DNA of 64,000 nucleotides, from the NCBI RefSeq assembly GCF_041200175.1, contig NZ_CP165727.1, forward strand, positions 6,513,501 through 6,577,500. Direction: 5' to 3'. The notes under the pieces were generated by a model that did not search any database, was not told the origin of the DNA, and was given only the letters and a program-made list of their open reading frames with translations. Numbering within the stretch: position 1 is the stretch's first letter; each line of letters starts with the position of its first letter. Of this stretch, positions 1-10,817 are shown in pieces. The position numbers were made by a program, and so were the translations under genes. The DNA is from Streptomyces sp. R33 (GTDB taxonomy: Bacteria; Actinomycetota; Actinomycetes; Streptomycetales; Streptomycetaceae).

Positions 1-2572
<2,572 letters not shown>

Positions 2573-2678
2573 CAGTTGCTCGCGTCCACTGTGTTAGTTC
2601 TGAAGCAACGAACAGTTGCTGGTTTCTAGAGCTGGAACACAACTACAAAGTGTGCTTGTTCGCTCGAAACCGATAGGG

Positions 2679-2795
2679 TTTCGGTGGTCATAGCGTTAGG
2701 GAAACGCCCGGTTACATTCCGAACCCGGAAGCTAAGCCTTTCAGCGCCGATGGTACTGCAGGGGGGACCCTGTGGGAGAGTAGGACGCCGCCGAA
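2679..2795 (+). rRNA. rrf: 5S ribosomal RNA
   Basis: The segment begins TTTCGGTGGTCATAGCGTTA and ends near CGCCGCCGAA, the typical actinobacterial 5S termini, which pair with each other as helix I. The internal CCGAACCCGGAAGCTAAG block is the conserved loop A/helix III region. Length is 117 nt, as usual. The ends may be off by 1-2 nt. Confidence 0.96.
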
Positions 2796-2804
2796 CAATC
2801 TTTC

Positions 2805-2856
2805 AAAGGACCCTTGGTCCAGCGTTCAACGCTGGACCAAGGGTCCTTTTTGTTTT
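2805..2856 (+). terminator. Rho-independent terminator of the rRNA operon
   Basis: There is a perfect 21-bp inverted repeat (2805-2825 with 2829-2849, loop TCA), followed by a T-rich tract (TTTTTGTTTTT). It lies 9 nt after the 5S gene, so it ends the rrn transcript. It is an unusually long and strong stem. Confidence 0.95.
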
Positions 2857-2937
2857 TCATCTCTTTACGCCGAAGCGCGGCCATGGGTTGGTTGCGCGAG
2901 AATGACTAGCGGTACCCCGAAGACAGGAGTCACACCC

Positions 2938-5301
2938 ATGTCCAACTCTCCCGACGATCGTCCGGAGCGCGAGCCTCGGCGCAACGACGGCGGTGACAGG
3001 GGCGGCTACCGCGGGGGCCGTGACGACCGTGGCGGTGACCGTGGTGGCTTCCGCCGCGACGACCGCGGTGGCCGGCCCGCCGGTGGCGGTGGCGGCGGCG
3101 GTTTCCGCCGTGACGACCGCGGTGGGCGTCCCGCCGGTGGCGGTGGCGGCGGTTTCCGCCGTGACGACCGCGGTGGCGACCGTCCGAGCTTCCCGCGTCG
3201 TGATGACGACCGCGGTGGGCGTCCTTCGTACCCGCGCCGGGACGACGACCGTGGTGGTTTCCGCGGTGGTCGTGACGACCGTGGTGGCGACCGTCCGTCC
3301 TACCCGCGCCGCGACGACCGCGGTGACCGTCCCTCCGGTGGCGGTGGCGGCGGTTTCCGCCGTGACGACCGCGGTGGCGACCGTCCGAGCTTCCCGCGTC
3401 GTGATGACGACCGTGGTGGGCGTCCTTCGTACCCGCGTCGGGACGATGACCGTGGTGGTTTCCGTGGCGGTCGTGACGACCGTGGTGGCGACCGTCCGTC
3501 CTACCCGCGCCGCGACGACCGCGGCGAGCGTCCCTCCGGTGGCGGTGGCGGCGGTTTCCGCCGTGACGACCGTGGCGACCGCCCGACCGGCGGCGGCTTC
3601 CGCGGCCGCGAGGACCGTCCCTCCTACCCGCGTCGTGACGACCGTGGCGGGGACCGTCCGTCCTACCCGCGCCGCGACGACCGCGGTGACCGTCCCTCCG
3701 GTGGCGGTGGCGGCGGTTTCCGCCGTGACGACCGGGGCGAGCGTCCCTCGTACCCCCGTCGCGATGACGACCGTGGTGGTTTCCGTGGCGGTCGTGACGA
3801 CCGTGGTGGCGACCGTCCGTCCTACCCGCGTCGTGACGACCGTGGCGGGGACCGCCCGAGCTACCCGCGCCGCGACGACCGCGGTGACCGGCCCGCCGGC
3901 GGCGGTTTCCGTCGCGACGACCGGGGCGAGCGTCCCTCGTACCCCCGTCGTGATGACGACCGTGGTGGGCGTCCTTCGTACCCGCGCCGGGACGACGACC
4001 GTGGTGGTTTCCGCGGTGGTCGTGACGACCGCGGCGGTGACCGCCCGAGCTACCCGCGCCGCGACGACCGCGGTGACCGTCCCGCCGGCGGCGGTTTCCG
4101 TCGCGACGACCGGGGCGACCGGCCGTCCTACCCGCGCCGTGATGACGACCGTGGTGGGCGTCCTTCGTACCCGCGTCGGGACGACGACCGTGGTGGTTTC
4201 CGCGGTGGTCGTGACGACCGCGGTGGCGACCGTCCGTCCTACCCGCGCCGCGACGACCGCGGTGGCGACCGCGGCGGGTTCCGCGGCCGTGATGACCGTG
4301 GCGGCGACCGCGGTGGCTACCGCGGCGGCCGTGACGACCGCGGCGGCGACCGCGACTACCGTGCGGACCGCGACCGGGACCCGGTCAAGCGGCTTCCGAT
4401 CGACGAGGACGTCACCGGTCTCGAGATCGACGCCGATGTGCGCCAGGAGCTCCTGAGCCTGCCCAAGGGGCTGGCCGAGGAGGTCTCCCGGAACCTGGTC
4501 ATGGTGGCCCGGCTGATCGACGAGGACCCGGAGCAGGCGTACGCGTACTCGCGCATCGCCCTGCGCCTGGCCTCCCGTGTCGCCGCCGTGCGCGAGGCCG
4601 CCGGCTTCGCCGCGTACGCCACGCAGAAGTACAGCGAGGCGCTCGCGGAGTTCCGCGCCGCCAAGCGCATGACCGGATCCGTCGAGCTGTGGCCCGTGAT
4701 GGCCGACTGCGAGCGCGGCCTCGGCCGCCCCGAGCGCGCGCTGGCCATGGCCGGCGAGCCCGAGGTGCAGAAGCTGGACAAGGCCGGCCAGGTCGAGATG
4801 CGTCTGGTCGCCGCCGGTGCGCGGCGGGACATGGGGCAGCTCGAAGCCGCCATCGTGACCCTGCAGAGCCCGGAGCTGGCCTCCCACTCCGTCCAGCCGT
4901 GGACGGCGCGTCTGCGCTACGCCTACGCCGACGCCCTGCTGGCGGCCGGCCGTGAGGACGAGGCGCGCGAATGGTTCGCCAAGACCGTCGAGGCGGACAA
5001 GGACGGCTCGATGGACGCCTCCGACCGGCTCGCCGAGCTGGACGGGGTCGAGTTCGTCGACGCGCTCGACAGCGATGAGCCGGACGAGATCGACGACGAG
5101 GACGACGGGCAGGACGACGCCGAGGTGGCCGCTGCCGAGCGCGCGTCCGACCAGGCCGAGTACTACGACGAGGACGACGAGGAGTACGAGCCCCTCGAGC
5201 GCTCCGAGGCGGACGCCGACGTCGACGTCACCGACGAGATCGTCGTCGTCGAGGACGAGGACCGGGACGACGAGCAGGGCCAGGCCGGCGACAAGGCCTG
5301 A
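2938..5301 (+). CDS. TPR protein with long RDD/RGG-repeat N-terminus and acidic tail
   Basis: 787 residues in three parts. Residues ~1-480 are low-complexity, built from RDDRGG, PSYPRRDD and GGGGGG blocks with net Arg/Asp/Gly composition, resembling eukaryotic RGG-box RNA-binding tails. Residues ~485-715 form a helical TPR-like domain (for example a segment with AYATQKYSEALAEFRAAKR). The last ~80 residues are strongly acidic (runs of D and E). The ATG at 2938 is chosen because AGGAG lies 9-10 nt upstream; an earlier in-frame ATG at 2902 has no ribosome site. The TPR part is typical of an actinobacterial hypothetical family of unknown function. RNA or ribosome association is inferred only from composition and from the gene following the rRNA operon; the strong terminator between them argues for separate transcription. 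Confidence 0.9.
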   Translation: MSNSPDDRPEREPRRNDGGDRGGYRGGRDDRGGDRGGFRRDDRGGRPAGGGGGGGFRRDDRGGRPAGGGGGGFRRDDRGGDRPSFPRRDDDRGGRPSYPRRDDDRGGFRGGRDDRGGDRPSYPRRDDRGDRPSGGGGGGFRRDDRGGDRPSFPRRDDDRGGRPSYPRRDDDRGGFRGGRDDRGGDRPSYPRRDDRGERPSGGGGGGFRRDDRGDRPTGGGFRGREDRPSYPRRDDRGGDRPSYPRRDDRGDRPSGGGGGGFRRDDRGERPSYPRRDDDRGGFRGGRDDRGGDRPSYPRRDDRGGDRPSYPRRDDRGDRPAGGGFRRDDRGERPSYPRRDDDRGGRPSYPRRDDDRGGFRGGRDDRGGDRPSYPRRDDRGDRPAGGGFRRDDRGDRPSYPRRDDDRGGRPSYPRRDDDRGGFRGGRDDRGGDRPSYPRRDDRGGDRGGFRGRDDRGGDRGGYRGGRDDRGGDRDYRADRDRDPVKRLPIDEDVTGLEIDADVRQELLSLPKGLAEEVSRNLVMVARLIDEDPEQAYAYSRIALRLASRVAAVREAAGFAAYATQKYSEALAEFRAAKRMTGSVELWPVMADCERGLGRPERALAMAGEPEVQKLDKAGQVEMRLVAAGARRDMGQLEAAIVTLQSPELASHSVQPWTARLRYAYADALLAAGREDEAREWFAKTVEADKDGSMDASDRLAELDGVEFVDALDSDEPDEIDDEDDGQDDAEVAAAERASDQAEYYDEDDEEYEPLERSEADADVDVTDEIVVVEDEDRDDEQGQAGDKA
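3153..3554 (+). repeat. 201-bp tandem direct repeat (two near-identical units) inside the RDD/RGG region
   Basis: The unit starting TTCCGCCGTGACGACCGCGG at 3153 recurs at 3354, giving a period of 201 bp (67 codons) with few mismatches. Shorter, more degenerate copies of its sub-blocks (PSYPRRDD, GGFRGGRDDRGG) continue to about 4370. The in-frame unit length suggests expansion by recombination or slippage under selection for an open frame. The region also creates long spurious open frames on the opposite strand. Confidence 0.9.
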
Positions 5302-5323
5302 GTGCTGAATCGGCTCGCATGAG

Positions 5324-5360
5324 AAAGGGCGGTACCCCTCCGGGGGTGCCGCCCTTTTTC
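5324..5360. terminator. Bidirectional terminator between convergent genes
   Basis: A 15-bp stem (5324-5338 with 5343-5357, one G-T pair) starts with AAAGGG and ends CCCTTTTT. It has U-tracts in both directions, which suits the convergent TPR and DUF1015 genes on either side. Confidence 0.9.
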
Positions 5361-5370
5361 GCGTCCGCGG

Positions 5371-6642
5371 TCAGTCCAGGCTGCGCAGCACCAGGCCGGT
5401 GGCCGGCTTCGGGCCGAACGAGGTGGACTTGCGGGGCATCGTGACGCCCTGGCGGGCCAGGTCCCGGACGACTTCCTCCCGTACGGGGTGCAGCAGGACC
5501 GCGGTGCCGCCGTGCCGCTCGGCCATGGCGACGGTGGCCGCCGCGTCGTGGATGTACGTGATCTGGTCGGGGGTGTCGGGGATCTGCCACAGGGCGTCGA
5601 GCAGCGTCGCGTGCAGGACGGTCGCGTCCAGCCGGCGCCAGGCCTCGGGGCGGTCGCGGCGTACGGTGCGCTCGAGGAGGTCCAGGTCCGGGTCGGTGAC
5701 CAGGTGGAAGGTGCCGTCGCCGGTCAGGAGGAAGGCGTTGCCCCGCTCCGCGGCGTCGGCGAGGGCCTCCAGGGCGAGCGGCAGCGGGCCGTCGACCGGG
5801 CGCACCCGGAAGCGGCCCTGGACTGCGGCCAGGGCGTCCGCGGGCGGGAGGCGGCGCAGCATCCGGTGGATGGCGCGGACCTGGAGCGGGTAGCGGGCCG
5901 TGTCGACGAGGAGGACGAGGCCGAAGTCCCAGGCGGTGGGGGACTGGTGCTCCTCCTGGAGGCGCAGGTACGTCGCCCAGCGGTGGTGTCCGTCGGCGAT
6001 GAGGGCCTGGCGGTGGCCCAGGTCGGCGGTGACGGCGGCCAGGTCGGCGGGGTCGGTGATGGCCCAGAGCCGGTGCCGGAAGCCGTCCTCGGTGGTGGTG
6101 GCCAGCAGGGGCGGGCCCCCGGCGGTCCGCTCGACGACCTCCGCGGCGCCGGCCGCGGGATCGTCGCCGCGGTAGGTGAGGAGGAGGGGCTCGAGATTGG
6201 CCGATGCGGCACGCATCAGGCCGGCCCGGTCGGTGACCACGTCCGGCATGACGTCCTCGTGCGGGAGCACGATGCCGGCGTCGGGCTGCGTGAGGGCGAG
6301 GGCGCCGATGACGCCGCGCTGGAGCAGGCCGCCCTTGCGCTGCTCGTAGACGTAGAGCGCAGGCTCGGGGTCGGCGCTGAGGATGCCCTTGGCGAGCCAG
6401 TCGTGCAGGGTGCGTGCGGCCTGTTCGTTGCGCGCGGCGGGGGTGTCGGCCTGCGGAAGGATCAGGCGGACGATGTTGTGCGGGTCGGCGGACTCGAGGT
6501 GGTCGACGCCGTCGGGCCGTACGACCACGTCGTACGGCGGTGAGGTGACGGCGGCCAGGCTGCCGACACGCTCCGGGACGTAGCGCAGTCCATGGAAGGG
6601 GATCAGACGCAGCCCGTCGTCCGCAGTACCTGATGTGGTCAT
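5371..6642 (-). CDS. DUF1015 domain-containing protein
   Basis: 423 residues, the normal size for DUF1015 proteins (also called YfaE-/HPr-kinase-like in some annotations; function not established). The family hallmark ADGHHRWATY is at about residues 216-225, and the N-terminus reads RLIPFHGLRYVPERVG, followed by SPPYDVV, also typical of the family. The ATG at 6642 is the first plausible start; the longer frame upstream runs into the divergent HAD gene. The divergent promoter region to the HAD gene is only ~108 bp. Confidence 0.92.
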   Translation of the reverse strand: MTTSGTADDGLRLIPFHGLRYVPERVGSLAAVTSPPYDVVVRPDGVDHLESADPHNIVRLILPQADTPAARNEQAARTLHDWLAKGILSADPEPALYVYEQRKGGLLQRGVIGALALTQPDAGIVLPHEDVMPDVVTDRAGLMRAASANLEPLLLTYRGDDPAAGAAEVVERTAGGPPLLATTTEDGFRHRLWAITDPADLAAVTADLGHRQALIADGHHRWATYLRLQEEHQSPTAWDFGLVLLVDTARYPLQVRAIHRMLRRLPPADALAAVQGRFRVRPVDGPLPLALEALADAAERGNAFLLTGDGTFHLVTDPDLDLLERTVRRDRPEAWRRLDATVLHATLLDALWQIPDTPDQITYIHDAAATVAMAERHGGTAVLLHPVREEVVRDLARQGVTMPRKSTSFGPKPATGLVLRSLD

Positions 6643-6750
6643 TGGTGCATGGTAAGACGCGTCTCGCGATGCGGGATGATCGGGTGAGCAAGACCTCGGC
6701 GCAAATGCAACGAGGCCGATCGAGGACCGAACGGACAGGGAGCCGACAGG

Positions 6751-7782
6751 ATGACCCGGCAGAGCAGGACGAGTCCGGCGGGCAGCGAGCGCAGCCTGCA
6801 CCAGGCGTACGACACGGCCCTGCTGGACCTGGACGGCGTCGTGTACGCGGGCGGTGAGGCCATCGCGTACGCGGCGGAGTCCCTCGCCGCGGCGCGGGCC
6901 GGCGGGATGCACCTCGCGTACGTCACGAACAATGCGCTGCGCACTCCCGGCGCGGTTGCCGAGCACCTGGGCGAGCTGGGGATCCCGACCGAGGCGGGCG
7001 AGGTGATCACCTCGGCGCAGGCCGTGGCCCGGCTGATCTCGGAGCAGGTGGAGCCGGGGTCGAAGGTGCTGGTGATCGGTGGCGAGGGGCTGCGGGTCGC
7101 GTTGCGCGAGCGGGGGCTCGTACCGGTGGAGTCCGCGGACGAGGAGGGCCTCGCTGCGGTGGTCCAGGGGTACGGGGGCCCGGACCTGCCGTGGTCGCGG
7201 TTCGCGGAGGCCTCGTACGCGATCCACCGCGGGGTGCCGTGGTACGCGTCGAACACCGATCTGACGATTCCGGGGGCGCGCGGGATCGGGCCCGGGAACG
7301 GGGCCGCGGTGGAGGTCGTACGGATCGCCACGGGCGCGGAGCCGCAGGTGGCGGGCAAGCCGCTGCCCCCGATGCACCGGGAGACGGTGCTGCGGACCGG
7401 GGCGGAGCGGCCGCTGGTGGTCGGGGACCGGCTGGACACGGACATCGAGGGGGCCTTCAACGGGGAGGTGGACTCGCTGCTGGTGCTGACCGGGGTGACG
7501 GACGCGGCGCAGCTGCTGCGGGCCGCGCCGCGGCACCGGCCGACGTACGTGGACCGGGATCTGCGCGGGCTGCTGACGGGCCAGCCGGAGGTCGTGGCGG
7601 CCGGGGAGGACTTCCGTTGCGGGGGCTGGAGCGCGGTGGCGGGCGAGGGCGTACTGGAGCTGCGGGGCGAGGGTGATCCGGTCGACGGGCTGCGGGCGCT
7701 GTGCGCGGCGGCCTGGACGCAGGCGGGGGACGGCTCGTGTGCGCTGGACGCGGGGAAGGCGCTGGCCCGGATCGGGTTGTAG
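6751..7782 (+). CDS. HAD-superfamily (class IIA, NagD-like) hydrolase
   Basis: 343 residues. HAD motif I is DLDGVVY (residues 26-32, nucleophile Asp26, acid/base Asp28). Motif II is the TNN around residues 59-61, the conserved Lys lies in AGKP (201-204), and motif IV is GDRLDTDI (225-232). This order and the cap between motifs II and III fit the NagD/phosphoglycolate-phosphatase type IIA group; the substrate cannot be told from sequence. The ATG at 6751 follows a GGGAG site. It is divergent from the DUF1015 gene, with the iron-regulated ABC cluster starting 50 bp after its stop. Confidence 0.92.
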   Translation: MTRQSRTSPAGSERSLHQAYDTALLDLDGVVYAGGEAIAYAAESLAAARAGGMHLAYVTNNALRTPGAVAEHLGELGIPTEAGEVITSAQAVARLISEQVEPGSKVLVIGGEGLRVALRERGLVPVESADEEGLAAVVQGYGGPDLPWSRFAEASYAIHRGVPWYASNTDLTIPGARGIGPGNGAAVEVVRIATGAEPQVAGKPLPPMHRETVLRTGAERPLVVGDRLDTDIEGAFNGEVDSLLVLTGVTDAAQLLRAAPRHRPTYVDRDLRGLLTGQPEVVAAGEDFRCGGWSAVAGEGVLELRGEGDPVDGLRALCAAAWTQAGDGSCALDAGKALARIGL

Positions 7783-7807
7783 GCGGATCCTGCAGGCCAG
7801 ATCGGAT

Positions 7808-7826
7808 GCAGGGTAGGCTAACCTAA
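7808..7826. promoter_or_regulatory. Iron box (DmdR/IdeR-type operator)
   Basis: The 19-bp site GCAGGGTAGGCTAACCTAA matches 16 of 19 positions of the actinobacterial iron-box consensus (TTAGGTTAGGCTAACCTAA). It ends 5 nt before the GTG start of the first permease gene and overlaps a -10-like TAACCT at 7819-7824. Iron-loaded DmdR/IdeR bound here would block transcription, giving expression under iron limitation. Confidence 0.9.
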
Positions 7827-7831
7827 CCTCC

Positions 7832-8878
7832 GTGTTGGTCGAGAGTCCCCCTGAACAGAGCGCGGCGCCGGTCGCCGCCGCCCGCCCGCGCCATGCGGCG
7901 CGCGCCGCCGGTCTGCTCGGCGCCCTTGCGGTGCTGGCGCTGATCGCGGTGGCGAGCATCGCCGTGGGCGCCAAGCAAATGCCCCTCGACCAGGTCTGGC
8001 ACGGCCTGTTCCATTACGCGGGGACGCCCTCCGACGTGGTGGTGCGCGATCTGCGGGTCCCGCGCACCCTGCTCGGGCTGATGGTGGGGCTCGGGCTCGG
8101 CCTGTCCGGCGCGGTGATGCAGGCGCTGACCCGCAATCCGCTGGCCGAGCCGGGGATCCTCGGGGTCAACGCGGGCGCCGCGGCCGCCGTGGTCTCGGCG
8201 ATCACCTTCCTCGGGGCCTCCTCGCTCAGCGAGTTCGTGTGGTGGGCCTTCCTCGGCGCCGCCGTCGTCTCCGTCGTGGTGTACGTGCTCGGCGGCAGCC
8301 GGAGCGCGACCCCGGTGCGCCTCGCGCTCGCCGGTACGGCGGCCAGTGCGGCCCTGGTCGGCTACATCAACGCCGTTCAGCTGATGGACAGCAAGGCGCT
8401 GGACAAGCTGCGCTTCTGGACCGTGGGCTCGCTGGCCTCCGCGAACATGGACACCGTCCGCCAGGTCGCGCCCTTCCTGCTGGTCGGCGCGGTGATCGCG
8501 CTGTCGCTGGGCCGGCCGCTCAACGCGATGGCCATGGGCGACGACACCGCCCGGGCCCTCGGCGCCCACCTGACGCGGACCCGGATCGGCGCCATGGTGG
8601 CGATCACCCTGCTGTGCGGGGCGGCGACCGCAGCCTGCGGGCCGATCGTCTTCATCGGGCTGATGATCCCGCACCTGGTGCGGATCATCACCGGGCCCGA
8701 CATGCGGTGGGTGCTCGCCTACTCGGCGGTCCTCTCGCCGGTGCTGCTGCTGGGCGCGGACGTCGTCGGCCGGGTCGTCACCCGGCCCGCCGAGCTCCAG
8801 GTCGGCATCGTCACCGCGCTGATCGGCGGACCCGTCTTCATCTACCTCGTCCGGCGCAAGAGGATGGCCCAGCTGTGA
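7832..8878 (+). CDS. Siderophore ABC transporter permease (FecCD family)
   Basis: 348 residues with about nine or ten hydrophobic segments. The family motif region (RNPLAEPGILGVNAGAA, residues ~100-116) and the glycine-rich TLLGLMVGLGLGLSGAVMQ are both present. It is one of two permeases for ferric-siderophore or heme uptake across the cytoplasmic membrane. The GTG at 7832 has no Shine-Dalgarno; a TAACCT -10-like hexamer 7 nt upstream suggests a leaderless mRNA. It is the first gene of a three-gene cluster under the iron box. No substrate-binding lipoprotein gene is adjacent, so the binding protein must lie elsewhere. Confidence 0.95.
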   Translation: MLVESPPEQSAAPVAAARPRHAARAAGLLGALAVLALIAVASIAVGAKQMPLDQVWHGLFHYAGTPSDVVVRDLRVPRTLLGLMVGLGLGLSGAVMQALTRNPLAEPGILGVNAGAAAAVVSAITFLGASSLSEFVWWAFLGAAVVSVVVYVLGGSRSATPVRLALAGTAASAALVGYINAVQLMDSKALDKLRFWTVGSLASANMDTVRQVAPFLLVGAVIALSLGRPLNAMAMGDDTARALGAHLTRTRIGAMVAITLLCGAATAACGPIVFIGLMIPHLVRIITGPDMRWVLAYSAVLSPVLLLGADVVGRVVTRPAELQVGIVTALIGGPVFIYLVRRKRMAQL

Positions 8879-9936
8879 CCGTCGACCTTCGGGCGGACAA
8901 GCCCGGATCCCGTCCCCTGCGCGGCCCGGGCGGGCTGTCCCTGCGGATGGAGCCGCGTGCGCTGGCGGTCGGGCTGCTGCTCACCGTGGCCGCGCTGGCG
9001 ATGGGCGTCGTGCTCATCGGCACCGGCGACTTCGAGATCGCGCCGTGGGACGTCGTACGGACCCTGCTGGGCAACGGCACTCCGGCGCACGACTTCATCG
9101 TCAACGACCTGCGGCTGCCGCGGGTGCTGGTCGCCCTGCTGGTGGGCGCGGCGCTCGGCATGGCCGGCTCGGTCTTCCAGTCCGTCTCGCGCAACCCGCT
9201 CGGCTCCCCGGACCTGCTCGGCTTCAGCTACGGCTCGTCGGTCGGCGCGCTCACCGTGATCGTCCTGTTCAAGGGCGGAGCGACCGAGGTGGCGGCGGGC
9301 GCGCTGGTGGGCGGGCTGCTCACCGGCGTCCTCGTCTACCTGCTGTCGTACAAGCGCGGCATCCACGGCTACCGGCTGGTGCTGGTCGGCATCGGCGCCT
9401 CCGCGATGCTCGTCGCCGTCATCAACTACCTGCTGACCAAGGCCCAGCTCGTCGAGGCCACCCGGGCGATGGTCTGGCTGACCGGCTCGCTCGCCGGCCG
9501 GGACTGGAGCCAGGTCTGGCCGCTGCTGGGGACCTGCGCGGTGCTGTTCCCGCTGGTCCTCGGGCAGGGCCGGGCACTGCGCATGATGGAGATGGGCGAT
9601 GACGCCGCGTACGCCCTCGGGGTACGGGTGGAACGTACGCGGATGCTGCTGATGCTGGCGGCCGTCCTGCTGACCACCGCGGCCGCCGCGGCCGCCGGGC
9701 CCATCTCCTTCGTCGCCCTGGCCGCCCCCCAGCTGGCCCGGCGCCTGACCCGCTCGCCCGGGTCGAACCTGTTCACCGGCGCGCTGATGGGCTCCGTCCT
9801 GCTGCTCGTGTCCGACTGGGCCTCGCAGCGCGCCTTCGGCGCCGACCAGCTGCCGGTGGGCGTGGTGACCGGGCTGGTCGGCGGTGTCTACCTGCTCTGG
9901 CTGCTCGTCACCGAGCGCAGGGCGGGACGCATATGA
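8875..9936 (+). CDS. Siderophore ABC transporter permease (FecCD family), second subunit
   Basis: 353 residues, homologous in layout to the preceding permease: RNPLGSPDLLGFSYGSSVGA is the counterpart of the first subunit's motif, with about ten membrane spans. The GTG start at 8875 overlaps the upstream stop (GTGA), implying translational coupling and a 1:1 heterodimeric channel. The extra hydrophilic N-terminus (~25 residues) is cytoplasmic in this family. The open frame extends further upstream but only through the first permease gene. Confidence 0.95.
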   Translation: MTVDLRADKPGSRPLRGPGGLSLRMEPRALAVGLLLTVAALAMGVVLIGTGDFEIAPWDVVRTLLGNGTPAHDFIVNDLRLPRVLVALLVGAALGMAGSVFQSVSRNPLGSPDLLGFSYGSSVGALTVIVLFKGGATEVAAGALVGGLLTGVLVYLLSYKRGIHGYRLVLVGIGASAMLVAVINYLLTKAQLVEATRAMVWLTGSLAGRDWSQVWPLLGTCAVLFPLVLGQGRALRMMEMGDDAAYALGVRVERTRMLLMLAAVLLTTAAAAAAGPISFVALAAPQLARRLTRSPGSNLFTGALMGSVLLLVSDWASQRAFGADQLPVGVVTGLVGGVYLLWLLVTERRAGRI

Positions 9937-9983
9937 GCAGGTCCACGAGCACATCCACGAGCACGTATATGAGCAACTCAAGG
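9936..9983 (+). repeat. Degenerate 12-nt tandem repeats at the permease-ATPase junction
   Basis: Four units of the type GAGCAnnTnnAn (GAGCAGGTCCAC, GAGCACATCCAC, GAGCACGTATAT, GAGCAACTCAAG) lie between the permease stop and the preferred ATPase start. Read from the ATG at 9933 they encode a Ser/Thr-rich tail; in the +1 frame they encode alternating His/Glu residues. Their role is unknown. Confidence 0.75.
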
Positions 9984-9992
9984 AGTACGCAC

Positions 9993-10814
9993 GTGCAGCG
10001 GCTGACCGCGCAGAACGTGACCCTCGGCTACGAGCAGCGGGTCATCGCCGAGAACCTGTCGGTGGAGATCCCCGACCACTCGTTCACGGTGATCGTCGGC
10101 CCCAACGCGTGCGGCAAGTCCACGCTGCTGCGGGCCCTGTCGCGGATGCTGAAGCCCTCCGCCGGGCAGGTGCTGCTGGACGGGCAGGCCATCGGGTCGA
10201 TGCCGGCCAAGAAGGTCGCCAAGACGCTGGGCCTGCTGCCGCAGTCCTCGATCGCGCCGGACGGGATCACCGTCGCCGACCTGGTCTCGCGGGGCCGCTA
10301 CCCGCACCAGGGGCTGCTGCGGCAGTGGTCGCCGCAGGACGAGCGGATCGTCCTCGAGTCGATGGCCTCGACCGGGGTCGCCGAGCTCGCGGACCGGTCG
10401 GTGGACGAGCTGTCGGGCGGGCAGCGGCAGCGCGTGTGGATCGCGATGGCGCTGGCGCAGCAGACGCCGCTGCTGCTGCTGGACGAGCCGACCACGTACC
10501 TGGACATCCAGCACCAGATCGACGTGCTGGACCTGTGCGCGGAGCTGCACGAGACGCAGGGGCGGACGCTGGTGGCGGTGCTGCACGACCTGAATCATGC
10601 GGCCCGGTACGCCACGCACCTGATCGCGATGCGGGGCGGCGAGGTCGTCGCGCAGGGGCCGCCGGCCGAGGTGGTCACGGCGGAGCTGGTGGAGGAGGTC
10701 TTCGGGCTGCGCTGCCAGATCATCGACGACCCGGAGACGGGGACGCCGCTGGTGATACCTGCGGCGCGCAAGCCGCGGGCCGGGCGGTTGACGGGTTCCG
10801 GCGCCGTGGGCTGA
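9993..10814 (+). CDS. Siderophore ABC transporter ATP-binding protein (FecE/FepC family)
   Basis: 273 residues from the GTG at 9993. Walker A is GPNACGKST (36-44), the Q-loop is at LLPQS (~81-85), the signature is LSGGQ (140-144), Walker B is LLLLDEPT (160-167), and the H-loop His is at ~198. All are intact, so it should hydrolyse ATP to drive iron-siderophore import with the two permeases. I prefer 9993 because AAGGAG sits 7 nt upstream and the length then matches FecE-type proteins. An ATG at 9933, overlapping the permease stop (ATGA), would add a 20-residue Ser/Thr repeat of low complexity. Confidence 0.95.
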   Translation: MQRLTAQNVTLGYEQRVIAENLSVEIPDHSFTVIVGPNACGKSTLLRALSRMLKPSAGQVLLDGQAIGSMPAKKVAKTLGLLPQSSIAPDGITVADLVSRGRYPHQGLLRQWSPQDERIVLESMASTGVAELADRSVDELSGGQRQRVWIAMALAQQTPLLLLDEPTTYLDIQHQIDVLDLCAELHETQGRTLVAVLHDLNHAARYATHLIAMRGGEVVAQGPPAEVVTAELVEEVFGLRCQIIDDPETGTPLVIPAARKPRAGRLTGSGAVG

Positions 10815-10817
10815 AAC

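Noticed and set aside
3153..4370. Regularly spaced repeats resembling a CRISPR array
   Set aside because: The units are in-frame protein repeats with no unique spacers and no cas genes.
2857..4887. 676-residue minus-strand open frame rich in Thr/Ala/Val
   Set aside because: It is the shadow of the repetitive RDD/RGG gene on the plus strand; the repeats keep the opposite frame open, and there is no ribosome site.
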